Shown: piece by piece, positions 1 to 8,900 of the stretch
Layout of the letters: every line of letters starts with the position of its first letter
How positions within the stretch are numbered: position 1 is the stretch's first letter
Assembly: GCA_938046585.1 (NCBI GenBank)
Contig: CALIWR010000004.1
Location: 131,788 to 195,787, forward strand
Reading direction: 5' to 3'
Length of the DNA: 64,000 nucleotides
Source: an uncultured Propionibacteriaceae bacterium
GTDB taxonomy: Bacteria > Actinomycetota > Actinomycetes > Propionibacteriales > Propionibacteriaceae
The notes under the pieces: generated by a model
The model's database searches: none
What the model saw: only the letters and a program-made list of their open reading frames with translations
Told to the model about the DNA's origin: nothing
Program-made: the position numbers and the translations under genes

Positions 1-2
1 TG

Positions 3-323
3 ATGGCCACGGCCACCGACTATCTGCCCGAGGCCCTTAGTGGCTACCTGCGGCTGCCCCGGGACTGGGCCGACAGCCGTCCTATCGAGGGAGCCAAGAC
101 ATCGCTGCTGCTCCTGGTCGATCAGCTCGATCTGCTGGGTTCAACGGTCGACAAGATGTACGACGCCGTGCTCCAGAAGGACGCCCAGGCGCTGATCGCC
201 CACGGCCGGTTCCTGCAGGAGAGGTTCGGTCAGGCCCCTACCGAACCACCTGCTCCTCCGGCACCACCAGTCACCCGTCCGGCTCCCGTCGGCCCGTCCA
301 ACCCGCTCGACCTGGAGGTCTGA
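3..323 (+). CDS. helical protein of unknown function, probably 3' part of a gene cut by the window edge
   Basis: The visible product is 106 residues: a helical first 75 residues (a leucine-rich stretch around LLLLVDQLDLLG) and a Pro/Ala-rich tail. It could start at the ATG at position 3, because the bases TGATG there would give the one-base stop/start overlap used elsewhere in this operon. The domain nevertheless looks like the C-terminal end of a longer protein, and the window edge hides the upstream reading frame. I do not recognise the family. It ends two bases before the TTG start of the AAA ATPase, and its last codons carry that gene's ribosome binding site (GGAGGT at about 315), so the two are co-transcribed. 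Confidence 0.6.
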   Translation: MATATDYLPEALSGYLRLPRDWADSRPIEGAKTSLLLLVDQLDLLGSTVDKMYDAVLQKDAQALIAHGRFLQERFGQAPTEPPAPPAPPVTRPAPVGPSNPLDLEV

Positions 324-324
324 G

Positions 325-2151
325 TTGTCCATCACACTGCGTACCGCCCTCGAGCAGCTCCAGCAGGCCGCTACCGCGGCCGGCCTGGACCCGCAGCAGG
401 CCCGGCTTGAGGGACTGCACTTGTCAGCCACGATCGCTGAGCCGGCCCGTGGGGCCTTCCGGGCCTGGGGCGCCGAAACTGGTGAGCCTGGCGGAGCTGA
501 GGCCTTCTTCGACGCCGCCAGCAGGGGACGCCGTTTCCGCAGCGCACCCACCGTGCTGATGTCACAGCTCGCGCATGGCGACCCGGACCAGGCCCGGGCC
601 TATGCCGAGGCCCTGGCCCAGGTGGCGACCGCTGCCTGCCTCTTGGGTGAGCCCCACCCGCAGGTGACGGGCAATGCCACACTGGCCGCGAGCGCCCAGC
701 GGTCCGTACTCTCGCCCGCACCCCAGGCACCCCAGCCGGGGCCGGACCCGGGCCAGACGGATACGCCACCGGCAAGTGATGCCCCGGTGGGCGCATTCCC
801 TGGTCTGCCCACCGCAGATCTGCCGGTTCCCGGGGTCGAGCCCACACCGCAGCAGTCCTGGCTGGAGTCGATGGCGGGACGGGGCCGTGAGGCTGCGGAT
901 GCGATGGGAGATTTCACTAAGCGCGCTCCCAGCATCCTGTCCAACGTCCTAGGCCAGCTCAAACAGACCCAGGACCGGATGGCCGAGGCCGGGATGCGGC
1001 CTCAGGGGGATCTGAGGCCCTTGCAGGTCAACCCATTCGACCTGGGTGACCTCGACCCGCACGCCCCGGGCGCCTTCTCCGGGATCACTGCCACCCCGGC
1101 GCCACCCACGGAACCGTCGGCGACCGGGACTGATCCGGCAGCCGCGCCAGCGGCGCCGACGGCGACACAACCGCAGGAGTCGGCAGCTGAACCCGAACCG
1201 GAAGAGCCGACTCGGTCGGTCGAGGAATTACTGGCCGAACTGGACGAACTGGTCGGGCTCCACTCGGTCAAGGAGGAGATCCACCGCCAGTCGGCGATCC
1301 TGCGAGTCCAGGCCCTGCGCAGCAAGGCCGGGCTCAAGGATCCCACCATCACCCGGCATCTGATCTTCGTCGGCAACCCCGGCACCGGTAAAACCACCAT
1401 TGCTCGTCTGGTGGCGGGGATCTACCGGGCGTTGGGTCTGCTCAGCAAGGGACAGCTGGTGGAGGTCGACCGCTCCGAACTGGTTGCCGGCTATCTCGGA
1501 CAGACCGCGATCAAGACCGCTGAGATCTGCAAGAAGGCTAAGGGCGGTGTGCTGTTCATCGACGAGGCCTACAGCCTGTCAGGTGACCAGTACGGCGAGG
1601 AGGCGATCAACACTCTGGTGAAGGAAATGGAAGACAACCGGCATGACCTGGTTGTGATCGTCGCCGGTTATCCCCGCCCGATGGCCACCTTCATCGACGA
1701 GAACCCGGGCCTCAATAGCCGGTTCCGGACCACCATCGAGTTCAGCGATTATTCCGACGACGAGCTGGTGGGGATGTTCACCGGCATGGCGCAGAAAGCC
1801 GACTACGACGTGACCGAGGACACTGCGACAGCTTTCCGGGTGCTGCTGGCCCAGCAGCCGCGCGATGAAGCCTTCGGCAATGGCCGGTTCGCCCGGAATG
1901 CGCTGGAGGCGGCCATCGGGCGTCAGGCCTGGCGGCTACGCGATATCACCGACCCGACCCTGGAACAGTTGCGGACCCTGTTGCCGCAGGACCTCGCCCC
2001 CACCAGCGAGGAGGAGCCGGTGCCCTGGGGCGATGCCCCGGCCGCTGAAGCGGATGAGATGCTTCCCGAGCAGGGCAATGACAGCGACCTGCCGTCGGAT
2101 CCACAGCCGCCCCAGATCCCGGTCGATGGCTCCACGGAGACCTCCTCGTGA
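325..2151 (+). CDS. CbxX/CfqX-type AAA+ ATPase with long disordered N-terminal region
   Basis: The product is 608 residues. Residues 1-110 are helical, about 130-300 are Pro/Ala/Thr-rich and probably disordered, and about 300-550 form one AAA+ domain. Walker A (GNPGTGKTT) is near residue 350 and Walker B (VLFIDEAYSL) near 410. The SRF arginine-finger motif lies in NSRFRTTIEF, and a C-terminal lid is present. The segment ELDELVGLHSVKEEI is typical of the CbxX/CfqX (CbbX, EccA-like) group, whose members remodel protein complexes. The TTG start follows GGAGGT by about 7 bases. The stop overlaps the GTG of the next gene (GTGA). The substrate is unknown; from the context I infer remodelling of a partner made by this signalling operon. 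Confidence 0.88.
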   Translation: MSITLRTALEQLQQAATAAGLDPQQARLEGLHLSATIAEPARGAFRAWGAETGEPGGAEAFFDAASRGRRFRSAPTVLMSQLAHGDPDQARAYAEALAQVATAACLLGEPHPQVTGNATLAASAQRSVLSPAPQAPQPGPDPGQTDTPPASDAPVGAFPGLPTADLPVPGVEPTPQQSWLESMAGRGREAADAMGDFTKRAPSILSNVLGQLKQTQDRMAEAGMRPQGDLRPLQVNPFDLGDLDPHAPGAFSGITATPAPPTEPSATGTDPAAAPAAPTATQPQESAAEPEPEEPTRSVEELLAELDELVGLHSVKEEIHRQSAILRVQALRSKAGLKDPTITRHLIFVGNPGTGKTTIARLVAGIYRALGLLSKGQLVEVDRSELVAGYLGQTAIKTAEICKKAKGGVLFIDEAYSLSGDQYGEEAINTLVKEMEDNRHDLVVIVAGYPRPMATFIDENPGLNSRFRTTIEFSDYSDDELVGMFTGMAQKADYDVTEDTATAFRVLLAQQPRDEAFGNGRFARNALEAAIGRQAWRLRDITDPTLEQLRTLLPQDLAPTSEEEPVPWGDAPAAEADEMLPEQGNDSDLPSDPQPPQIPVDGSTETSS

Positions 2152-3458
2152 GCAGCCGCCCCTACCCGCCCGGCGTGGCCAGTACTCGGACCGCACCGGC
2201 CACCACGTCACCGTCCCAGCAGCTGGCGAAGTCTGCGGCAGGCCAGCCAGCTGTGGCCGCGACCGGCTCTACGGGTACGGACCAGTCACCGACGCCGCGG
2301 CTGCTGTCCGCTCTGCGGAACCTATCGGTGGCGCTCTGCCTGATCTTCACCGGACTGACCATGGTCGGTACCCTGACCCCGCGGTACCAGTTGAGCTATG
2401 CCGTCGGCGACTTTCAGCAGGGCCAGTTACTGCGCGATACTCGTACCCAACTCGCTCAGGCAGACCAGATCGCGGCCACCGCCTTCCTGGCTGAGCGGCC
2501 CCCGGCCGAAGAACTGGAGAGGTTCCAGTCGACGATGAGCACCGTCTCGACCAACCTGATCCAGGCCGCCTCCCACGACTCCACCGACGCCAGGGAACTG
2601 GCCAACGTCCAGGAACAAGTGAACACCTACCGTCGGTATGTCGATTCAGCGATTGCCACCAGTGCCTCCGATCCCGCTGCCGGGGCTCATATTTTCACCG
2701 GGACCAGCTCCACCCTGAACGCGCCCATGGACGCCCTCGCCACCTTGGCGATGGCCGCCGACCAGCGGGCCGATTCCCGCTTCACCACCACATTCGGCAC
2801 CCTGGCGGTGGCAGCCGGTTGGATCTCGGTTGCGGTCTTGATGCTGACTAGCGTGGTCACCGCCCGCCGTACCCATCGGGCGCTAAACCCGGGTCTAGCA
2901 GGCGCGATCGTCTTGCTGTTGGCTGCCACTCTGCTGTTGAACGGGCACCAGACCACGATCCGTGACTCTCTGGGCAGCGCCGAGAAGACCAGCATCGTCT
3001 CGGCCCGGTCTGCCGCCAACGCCCGTACCGCTGCCTTCCGAGCCCAGGCGGCCGAGAGCCGCCACTACCTGGCCCCCTCCAGTGGCTTTGACAAGCTCTG
3101 GAAACACCACGACCACGAGGTACTGCAGGCCCTCGACGGTCTGAATCCGTCGACGCTGCAGACCTCACCGTCTCAGGCCTGGAGCAGGTATCAGGCGGCT
3201 CACAAGACGAGCCTGGTCCAACCGAATGCCCGCAGTCTGGGACGTTCCGACCAGCCATCGAGCACCATGGGGTTGCTGACGACCTTCACCAAGGAGACGA
3301 CCAAGCTCGAGACCGACCAGGGCACGGCGGCTACCCAGACGATCGTCAAGGCCCGCGACCCGCTAATCGCCGTGATGATCATCTGCCTGCTGTGCGGACT
3401 GGGAGCGGTAGGAGCGACGGCTTGGGGAGTCAATCAACGATTGGCGGAATACCGATGA
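2148..3458 (+). CDS. four-helix membrane protein resembling GlnX, the sensor partner of PknG
   Basis: The product is 436 residues. A disordered N-terminus of about 50 residues is followed by predicted membrane helices near 57-76, 216-238, 248-266 and 405-428. These enclose two helical loops of about 140 residues each (80-215 and 267-404), which should face the outside. This architecture and length match the mycobacterial GlnX family (Rv0412c), which with lipoprotein GlnH passes Asp/Glu availability to PknG. The pknG-like gene one position downstream supports the match. No GlnH-type solute-binding protein is inside the window. Both junctions are 4-base overlaps (GTGA with the ATPase, ATGA with the coiled-coil gene). 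The assignment rests on topology and context, not on a recognised sequence motif. Confidence 0.7.
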   Translation: MSSRPYPPGVASTRTAPATTSPSQQLAKSAAGQPAVAATGSTGTDQSPTPRLLSALRNLSVALCLIFTGLTMVGTLTPRYQLSYAVGDFQQGQLLRDTRTQLAQADQIAATAFLAERPPAEELERFQSTMSTVSTNLIQAASHDSTDARELANVQEQVNTYRRYVDSAIATSASDPAAGAHIFTGTSSTLNAPMDALATLAMAADQRADSRFTTTFGTLAVAAGWISVAVLMLTSVVTARRTHRALNPGLAGAIVLLLAATLLLNGHQTTIRDSLGSAEKTSIVSARSAANARTAAFRAQAAESRHYLAPSSGFDKLWKHHDHEVLQALDGLNPSTLQTSPSQAWSRYQAAHKTSLVQPNARSLGRSDQPSSTMGLLTTFTKETTKLETDQGTAATQTIVKARDPLIAVMIICLLCGLGAVGATAWGVNQRLAEYR

Positions 3459-4603
3459 GCACTGCCCCGACCGCTCCGGGACGTCTTGGCCAGCCGGTCG
3501 AGGCGCAGGCAGCGATGGCCTACCTGGGCCAGCTCGGCGTCTGGGTAAGCGAACGACGAGCCGAACTGGACGAATTGGACTCTCTGATCCTGGCTGCGCC
3601 CGATAACGCGACCCTGACCAAGGACATGGTGTTGTCGCTGTCGGTCTGGCAGGCGATCAAGAACCGGTACGACCTGCTGCTGGCCACCTGGGATTCAGGT
3701 CGGGTGGGGCCCCAGCAACAGGAGCAGTTGTCGAGCCTGATCTGGGGCCGGCTGGATGACACCCTTCCGGATTCGGCCTCGCCGAACCCGGCCTCGGCTG
3801 CGGTCAGCGGACTGTCGGTATCGCTGCCCGAAGCCTGCCGGCTCAGTGACGCGCTCGTCTCCCAGCTACGCACCAAACTCGTCCGATCCCCCGGCGCCGA
3901 CCAGTTAACATTGCGGCTGCGTGACCTACGAGCCCAGCTGGAACGGCTCCGGGACCAGGCCAAGCTAGAGCCACCTAGTTCCCAGGAGCAGGCGCTCGCC
4001 AAGATCAACCAGATGGCCGCCCGAACCGACGATCTGTCCGAACGGCTGTCGCGCGGCGGCGACATCGGGGGCATGCTGGGCCCGTTGGAGATCCAGGCGG
4101 CGACCATGGAACGGGACCTGATCGTAGGTAACACGTTGCGTCGCCAGGCTCGCGACAAACTGGGGCGAGCCCGTGAGCTGCGCGAGGCTCTGGTGCTGCG
4201 GGAGAGGGCGCTAACCGACCTGGTCAACCAGGTAGTGGCCGCCGTATCGCCGGCGCCGAAATACGCCGTGCCGAACGTGGCGGGGCTCGGGCCGATCCCG
4301 AGCAGCGCTTCCCAGCTGGACGGCTACCTGGCCCGGTTGACGCAGGTCAGCAATGCCATGCAGGTGGTGCAGGAGGCGTACTCGCAGGCGCTCGAACTGC
4401 GATCCGAGCTGGCCCGTCGGTTGGAGACCCTGCGCCACCAGGCCCGCCCCCTCGGTCTGGAGCAGGACGCCAACCACGCCGCCCTGGACCAGCTCATCCA
4501 GCGTTACCTCGACCGTTCTCCCACCCCGCTGAAGCTGGTCGACCACCTGATGGGCGCCTACGACGAGGCGGTACGCATGATGTCGCCCGGAGGTTCCACA
4601 TGA
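3455..4603 (+). CDS. coiled-coil protein of unknown function in the pknG-like operon
   Basis: The product is 382 residues and almost entirely helical. Heptad-like Leu/Ala/Arg/Glu runs lie near residues 150-200 and 220-270 (for example LTLRLRDLRAQLERLRDQ), and a second helical bundle near 300-380. There is no signal peptide, no membrane helix and no catalytic motif. The ATG at 3455 sits in an ATGA overlap with the GlnX-like gene and the stop makes another ATGA overlap with the kinase gene. An in-frame ATG at 3392 exists but lies inside the upstream gene. Its place between sensor-like membrane protein and kinase suggests a scaffold or adaptor linking the two. That is inference only. Confidence 0.8.
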   Translation: MSTAPTAPGRLGQPVEAQAAMAYLGQLGVWVSERRAELDELDSLILAAPDNATLTKDMVLSLSVWQAIKNRYDLLLATWDSGRVGPQQQEQLSSLIWGRLDDTLPDSASPNPASAAVSGLSVSLPEACRLSDALVSQLRTKLVRSPGADQLTLRLRDLRAQLERLRDQAKLEPPSSQEQALAKINQMAARTDDLSERLSRGGDIGGMLGPLEIQAATMERDLIVGNTLRRQARDKLGRARELREALVLRERALTDLVNQVVAAVSPAPKYAVPNVAGLGPIPSSASQLDGYLARLTQVSNAMQVVQEAYSQALELRSELARRLETLRHQARPLGLEQDANHAALDQLIQRYLDRSPTPLKLVDHLMGAYDEAVRMMSPGGST

Positions 4604-6993
4604 GGTGCGTCCAGCCCGGCTGCTCGGGCACCATCGTCGATGGCTACTGCGACGTCTGCGGCATGCCGGCCCCAGGCGGGGCACATTCCGCGGCCGCTGC
4701 CTCGGTCGGTGGGGCTCCCCCGCCGCCGCGACGTCCCCAGCCCCTGTCCAACCGGGGGATCCCGCAGGCCCCACCAGCCCGGGTTGCCACTGGGACCTGC
4801 CAGATGCCGGGCTGCTCGGGTCGGATCATCGACGGTTATTGCGATGTCTGTGGGGCCCCGGCGGGTACCACCGGCGCCCCAGCAAGCGCCGCGTCCCCGT
4901 CCGGGCAGACCTCGGTCACCCGGGCCTCGAACATGATCGGGGCTACCGCTCTGGGCTCGGCGCGAGCCGGCGCCACCACCGCCCGTTCCTTGAAACGGAT
5001 CCGCGATGCCGCCCAGCGGCTGCGGGCAGCCCGGCTCGGGGCTGGGCTGGCTAGTGTCCCGGCGGCGCCGGATATCAACCCGGAGCATGCCGTGATGGTG
5101 AACCCGGTGATCCCGGAGGACAAGCGCAATTGTCCTTTCTGCGGTTCACCGGTCGGCCGCTCACATGGTTCCGAGCAGGGTCGCCTAGAGGGTTTCTGCC
5201 CCAAATGTCGCCGGCCGTATTCGTTTACCCCGAAGCTACAGCCAGGCGATCTGGTCGCTGGGCAGTACGAAGTCAAGGGGTGCCTCGCTCATGGCGGTAT
5301 GGGCTGGATCTATCTGGCTCAAGATAAGAACGTTTCCGACCGGTGGGTGGTTCTGAAGGGCCTGCTCAACATGGGCGACGAGGATGCGCTGGCCTCTACC
5401 ATCGCCGAGCAGCAGTTCCTGGCTCAGGTGGAGCATCCCCTGATCGTTGAGATCTACAATTTCGTCACCCACCAGGGCGCTGGCTACATCGTAATGGAGT
5501 TTGTCGGCGGACGTTCCCTCAAGGAATTACTCAAGGAGCGGATGGCCAAGAACCATGGCACGTACGATCCGCTACCGGTGGACTGGGCGATCGCCTACAT
5601 CCTGGAGGTGCTGCCAGCGTTCAGCTACCTGCACGACCGGCACCTGCTGTACTGCGATTTCAAGCCGGACAACGTGATCCAGGTTCAGGATTCGATCAAG
5701 CTGATCGACCTGGGTGGAGTCCGACGGATGGACGACAACGACTCCCCGATTTTCGGTACCGTCGGCTACCAGGCGCCCGAGGTAGCCACCATCGGCCCGT
5801 CGGTCGCCAGCGACCTGTTCACCATCGGCCGGACGTTGCTGGTGCTGACCTCAGAGTTCCGCGGCTATCAGAGCACCTACGAGTTCACGCTGCCGCCGGT
5901 AGACCAGATGCCGTTGTTCGCTGAATACGATTCGCTGTACCGACTGTTGTTGAAGTGTTGCGCCCGCGACCCATCCGACCGGTTCATCTCTGCCGACGAG
6001 TTGCGGCTGCAGTTGTTGGGGGTGCTGCGCGAGGTAGTCGGTTCTCAGCAGCCGGGTATTGCCCAGGGTTCGGCGACGTCTTTGTTGTTCGAGCCGCCTA
6101 CGGTCAGCGGCAACAGCTTCGACTGGCACCAGCTCCCCCGGTTGCGCCCAGACACTACCGATCCTCAGTTCTCCTGGTTGGCGTCGATCAATCTGGAGGA
6201 CCCGGTGGAGCGGATGGCCGCCTTGAACTCGGCGCCTCAGGTCACCAGTGAGGTACTGCTGGCGAAGGCCACAGCCGCCCTGGAGATGGACAATCACCAG
6301 CTGCTGCAGCAGTACGTCAACGAATTGCTGGCAGCTGACCCGTGGGAGTGGCGAGCGGTCTGGATGGCGGGCATGGCGGCCTTGCGGGCCACGCAATGGC
6401 GGACTGCCCAGTCGTCGTTTAACGCGGTGTACGGCCAGGTTCCCGGCGAACTGGCCCCCAAACTGGCGTTGGCGACGGCCTGCGAGATGGGTGGCGAGCC
6501 GGATGTCGCTGAGAACCTCTACCTGATCTGCGCCTCGACCGACGCCAACTACGTCACTCCGGCAGCCTTTGGCCTGGCCCGGCTTCGGGCCCAACGCCAG
6601 GATCTGCCCGGCACCTTGGACGCGCTCGACATTGTGCCGTCCACCAGCCGCGGCTATCTCGAATCCCGCCAGTTGAAGGCCGAGCATCTGCTGGCGCACG
6701 GAAATGGCCTGGCCGATCTGCAGGAAGCGATGGCGTCGACCCACAGTGCCCGGCTCGATCTGCTGACCCAGGCCCGGATCGACGTCAGCATCTACGAGCG
6801 GGCCCTGGCCGAGGTACGCGCCCACGGCGCCATGGCCAGCACCATCATCGGCGATGTGCCGGCGACGCCGGCTGCGCTGCGGGATCGTCTCGAGCAGGCC
6901 TATCGCACCCAGGCAGCCCTCGAGAATGACCCCGGCACCCGGATCGCCCTCGTCGAAAGCGCCAACCAGATCAGGAAGTGGAGCCTGCTGTGA
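4600..6993 (+). CDS. pknG: PknG-family Ser/Thr protein kinase with N-terminal zinc ribbons and C-terminal TPR domain
   Basis: The product is 797 residues. Two four-Cys zinc ribbons (C3/C8/C17/C20 and C67/C72/C81/C84, identical spacing, both with GYCDVCG) precede a linker and a rubredoxin-like site (C178/C181/C200/C203) just before the kinase domain. Kinase features are the glycine loop HGGMG (231-235), Lys253, the catalytic loop YCDFKPDN with Asp353 and Asn358, and the metal site DLG (Asp370). The Arg before the catalytic Asp is absent, as in PknG (a non-RD kinase). A TPR-like helical region follows (about 530-790). PknG senses nutrient state and, through FHA protein GarA in mycobacteria, controls 2-oxoglutarate metabolism. 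The two extra N-terminal ribbons are additional to mycobacterial PknG. Confidence 0.93.
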   Translation: MRCVQPGCSGTIVDGYCDVCGMPAPGGAHSAAAASVGGAPPPPRRPQPLSNRGIPQAPPARVATGTCQMPGCSGRIIDGYCDVCGAPAGTTGAPASAASPSGQTSVTRASNMIGATALGSARAGATTARSLKRIRDAAQRLRAARLGAGLASVPAAPDINPEHAVMVNPVIPEDKRNCPFCGSPVGRSHGSEQGRLEGFCPKCRRPYSFTPKLQPGDLVAGQYEVKGCLAHGGMGWIYLAQDKNVSDRWVVLKGLLNMGDEDALASTIAEQQFLAQVEHPLIVEIYNFVTHQGAGYIVMEFVGGRSLKELLKERMAKNHGTYDPLPVDWAIAYILEVLPAFSYLHDRHLLYCDFKPDNVIQVQDSIKLIDLGGVRRMDDNDSPIFGTVGYQAPEVATIGPSVASDLFTIGRTLLVLTSEFRGYQSTYEFTLPPVDQMPLFAEYDSLYRLLLKCCARDPSDRFISADELRLQLLGVLREVVGSQQPGIAQGSATSLLFEPPTVSGNSFDWHQLPRLRPDTTDPQFSWLASINLEDPVERMAALNSAPQVTSEVLLAKATAALEMDNHQLLQQYVNELLAADPWEWRAVWMAGMAALRATQWRTAQSSFNAVYGQVPGELAPKLALATACEMGGEPDVAENLYLICASTDANYVTPAAFGLARLRAQRQDLPGTLDALDIVPSTSRGYLESRQLKAEHLLAHGNGLADLQEAMASTHSARLDLLTQARIDVSIYERALAEVRAHGAMASTIIGDVPATPAALRDRLEQAYRTQAALENDPGTRIALVESANQIRKWSLL

Positions 6994-8888
6994 CCGATCC
7001 CGAGACCACAGTTCCGAGCGCCCAGCCGCCAGCCGGCGAGCCTGACCAGAACGGCTCATCCGCTGCGACTGGCAAGCCTCCGGCAGCCTCGCCACCGACA
7101 TCGCCGGCATCGCCGCCGCGACCGGCCAAGAAAGAGACCTTCTGGTCGACATTGCTGCCCGACAGCATCGAGCGGTGGATCCGCCGAGACCGGACCCCGG
7201 CCGATCCCCCTGGTACGCAGTGGCGCCCAAGCCCGGACACCCCAACGCCGGGGGTGTCGTCGGACCCGATGCTGCAGTACCAGCCGCCGGGGGTCGAATG
7301 GACCCCGAGTACCCCGATCCTGGACACGGACGCGGTGGTCCTGCCGCCGCGTACCTGCCTGCACTGCGAGGGTGAGATCGACCCCGACGGCTACTGCACC
7401 CAGTGTGGGGCCAAGGCCGAAAGCGAACGGGATCATTTCCGCGAGCAGCCAGCCGACTGGGTCGGTGGGGTCTGCGACCGAGGGATCCGGCATGCCCGCA
7501 ACGAGGATGCGATGGCGCTGGCTGCCGACCAGGATCCCGGTTCCCGGGCGGTGCTGGTGGTCTGCGATGGGGTTTCTAGTTCAGAGGACTCCGACATCGC
7601 CTCGCTCGCCGCCGCACAGGCTGCTCGCGACTACCTGTGGGATGATCAGGCCCGCCCCAGCGGCAATGTCGACACTCAGCTGTCCGAGATGACCCGGTCG
7701 CTGACTGAAGCCGCCGCCACCGCCAATCGTGCGGTGGTCGACACGACTGATCTGGCAAGTACTAATGCGGCCTCAGCAACCTTCGCCGGGGCCGTGATCG
7801 ACGGCTCCCAGGTTTTCGTGGCGAACCTCGGCGATTCGCGGGTCTACTGGCTTCCCGATACCGGCGAGGGCCGGCAGTTGACGGTCGACGACTCCGTCGC
7901 CCAGGACCGGATCGAGGCTGGGATCTCCCGGGAGCAGGCAGAGAACGGAATCGGCGCTCACGCCATCACGAAATGGCTCGGCCGCGACGCCCCCGATCTG
8001 GAGCCTCGGGTCGCCATGCTCCCGCTCGACGGTGACGGTTGGCTGCTGGTGTGCTCGGACGGGATCTGGAACTACGCCTCGGCCCCCGCCGAAATCGACC
8101 GGGTCCTGCGCGATGCGCTCACCGCCGACCCCGGCCCCACCGGCGTGATCGACGTCTGCGAGACCATGGTGGCCTGGGCCAACGAGCAGGGCGGCAAGGA
8201 CAACATCACCGTCGCTCTGGCGAGGGTTGGCAGCCCGGTTCGGTACCGGGTGGTGGATCCGCAGGCCCAGGAGCAACCGTCCGAGCCCTCGCAGCCCGGT
8301 CTCGACGGTCCACGTGACGGCAGTCCCACCGAACCCACAGCGGCATCGACTACGGACCCGGCCGGTACAGACCACACCGACGTGCCTGCGGTCACGGACC
8401 CTACGCCGGACGATTCGGTCACTGGGTCGGCGGTCCCACCGCAGTCATCGACCCAGCAGGCTCAGGTCTCGGCGGACCAGTTCCCGTGGCACCAGGCCGA
8501 CGCCCAACCGGCTTGGCAGACCCAGGCCCAGGCGGACCAGGCTGGGTGGCAGCCGGTGACCACCCCTCAGCAGGCCTCCTGGCAGCAGCCGACCCAGCCG
8601 TCTTGGCAACCGGTGCAGCCGCAGTCTCACCCGACCTGGCAGCAGCCGGCGCAGCCGACCGAGCCGACCATGGAACGCTACGTGCCACCAGGCCTCGCCC
8701 CGCAGGGTGACGGTGACGACCTGCCTCCGTACCCTGCGATGGCTACCCCAGCCGACCCGCCGCCGACCGCGCCTGCCGACCGGACCCAGCTGCCTGCGTT
8801 CCCGGTCCAGTCGAGTGACGCCAGCGAGGAGTACCGTCAGCCCGAAACACCGCAGCAGGGTCACGCGACCCCTGGTGAGACCCACTGA
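6990..8888 (+). CDS. PP2C-family protein phosphatase with zinc ribbon and Pro/Gln-rich tail
   Basis: The product is 632 residues from the GTG at 6990, which overlaps the kinase stop as GTGA; a GTG four codons upstream is less likely. The order is a disordered N-terminus, a zinc ribbon (C123/C126/C136/C139), a PP2C domain (about 155-400) and a 230-residue tail rich in Pro, Gln and Trp. PP2C motifs include HARNEDAM, VVCDGVSSSEDSD (metal-binding Asp), NLGDSRVYWL, LLVCSDGIWN and KDNITVALARV. PP2C enzymes remove phosphate from Ser/Thr, so this is the natural antagonist of the adjacent kinase. The usual DGMGG loop is replaced by DGVSSSEDSD, marking a divergent subgroup. Confidence 0.9.
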   Translation: MTDPETTVPSAQPPAGEPDQNGSSAATGKPPAASPPTSPASPPRPAKKETFWSTLLPDSIERWIRRDRTPADPPGTQWRPSPDTPTPGVSSDPMLQYQPPGVEWTPSTPILDTDAVVLPPRTCLHCEGEIDPDGYCTQCGAKAESERDHFREQPADWVGGVCDRGIRHARNEDAMALAADQDPGSRAVLVVCDGVSSSEDSDIASLAAAQAARDYLWDDQARPSGNVDTQLSEMTRSLTEAAATANRAVVDTTDLASTNAASATFAGAVIDGSQVFVANLGDSRVYWLPDTGEGRQLTVDDSVAQDRIEAGISREQAENGIGAHAITKWLGRDAPDLEPRVAMLPLDGDGWLLVCSDGIWNYASAPAEIDRVLRDALTADPGPTGVIDVCETMVAWANEQGGKDNITVALARVGSPVRYRVVDPQAQEQPSEPSQPGLDGPRDGSPTEPTAASTTDPAGTDHTDVPAVTDPTPDDSVTGSAVPPQSSTQQAQVSADQFPWHQADAQPAWQTQAQADQAGWQPVTTPQQASWQQPTQPSWQPVQPQSHPTWQQPAQPTEPTMERYVPPGLAPQGDGDDLPPYPAMATPADPPPTAPADRTQLPAFPVQSSDASEEYRQPETPQQGHATPGETH

Positions 8889-8900
8889 GAGGATTGCCGC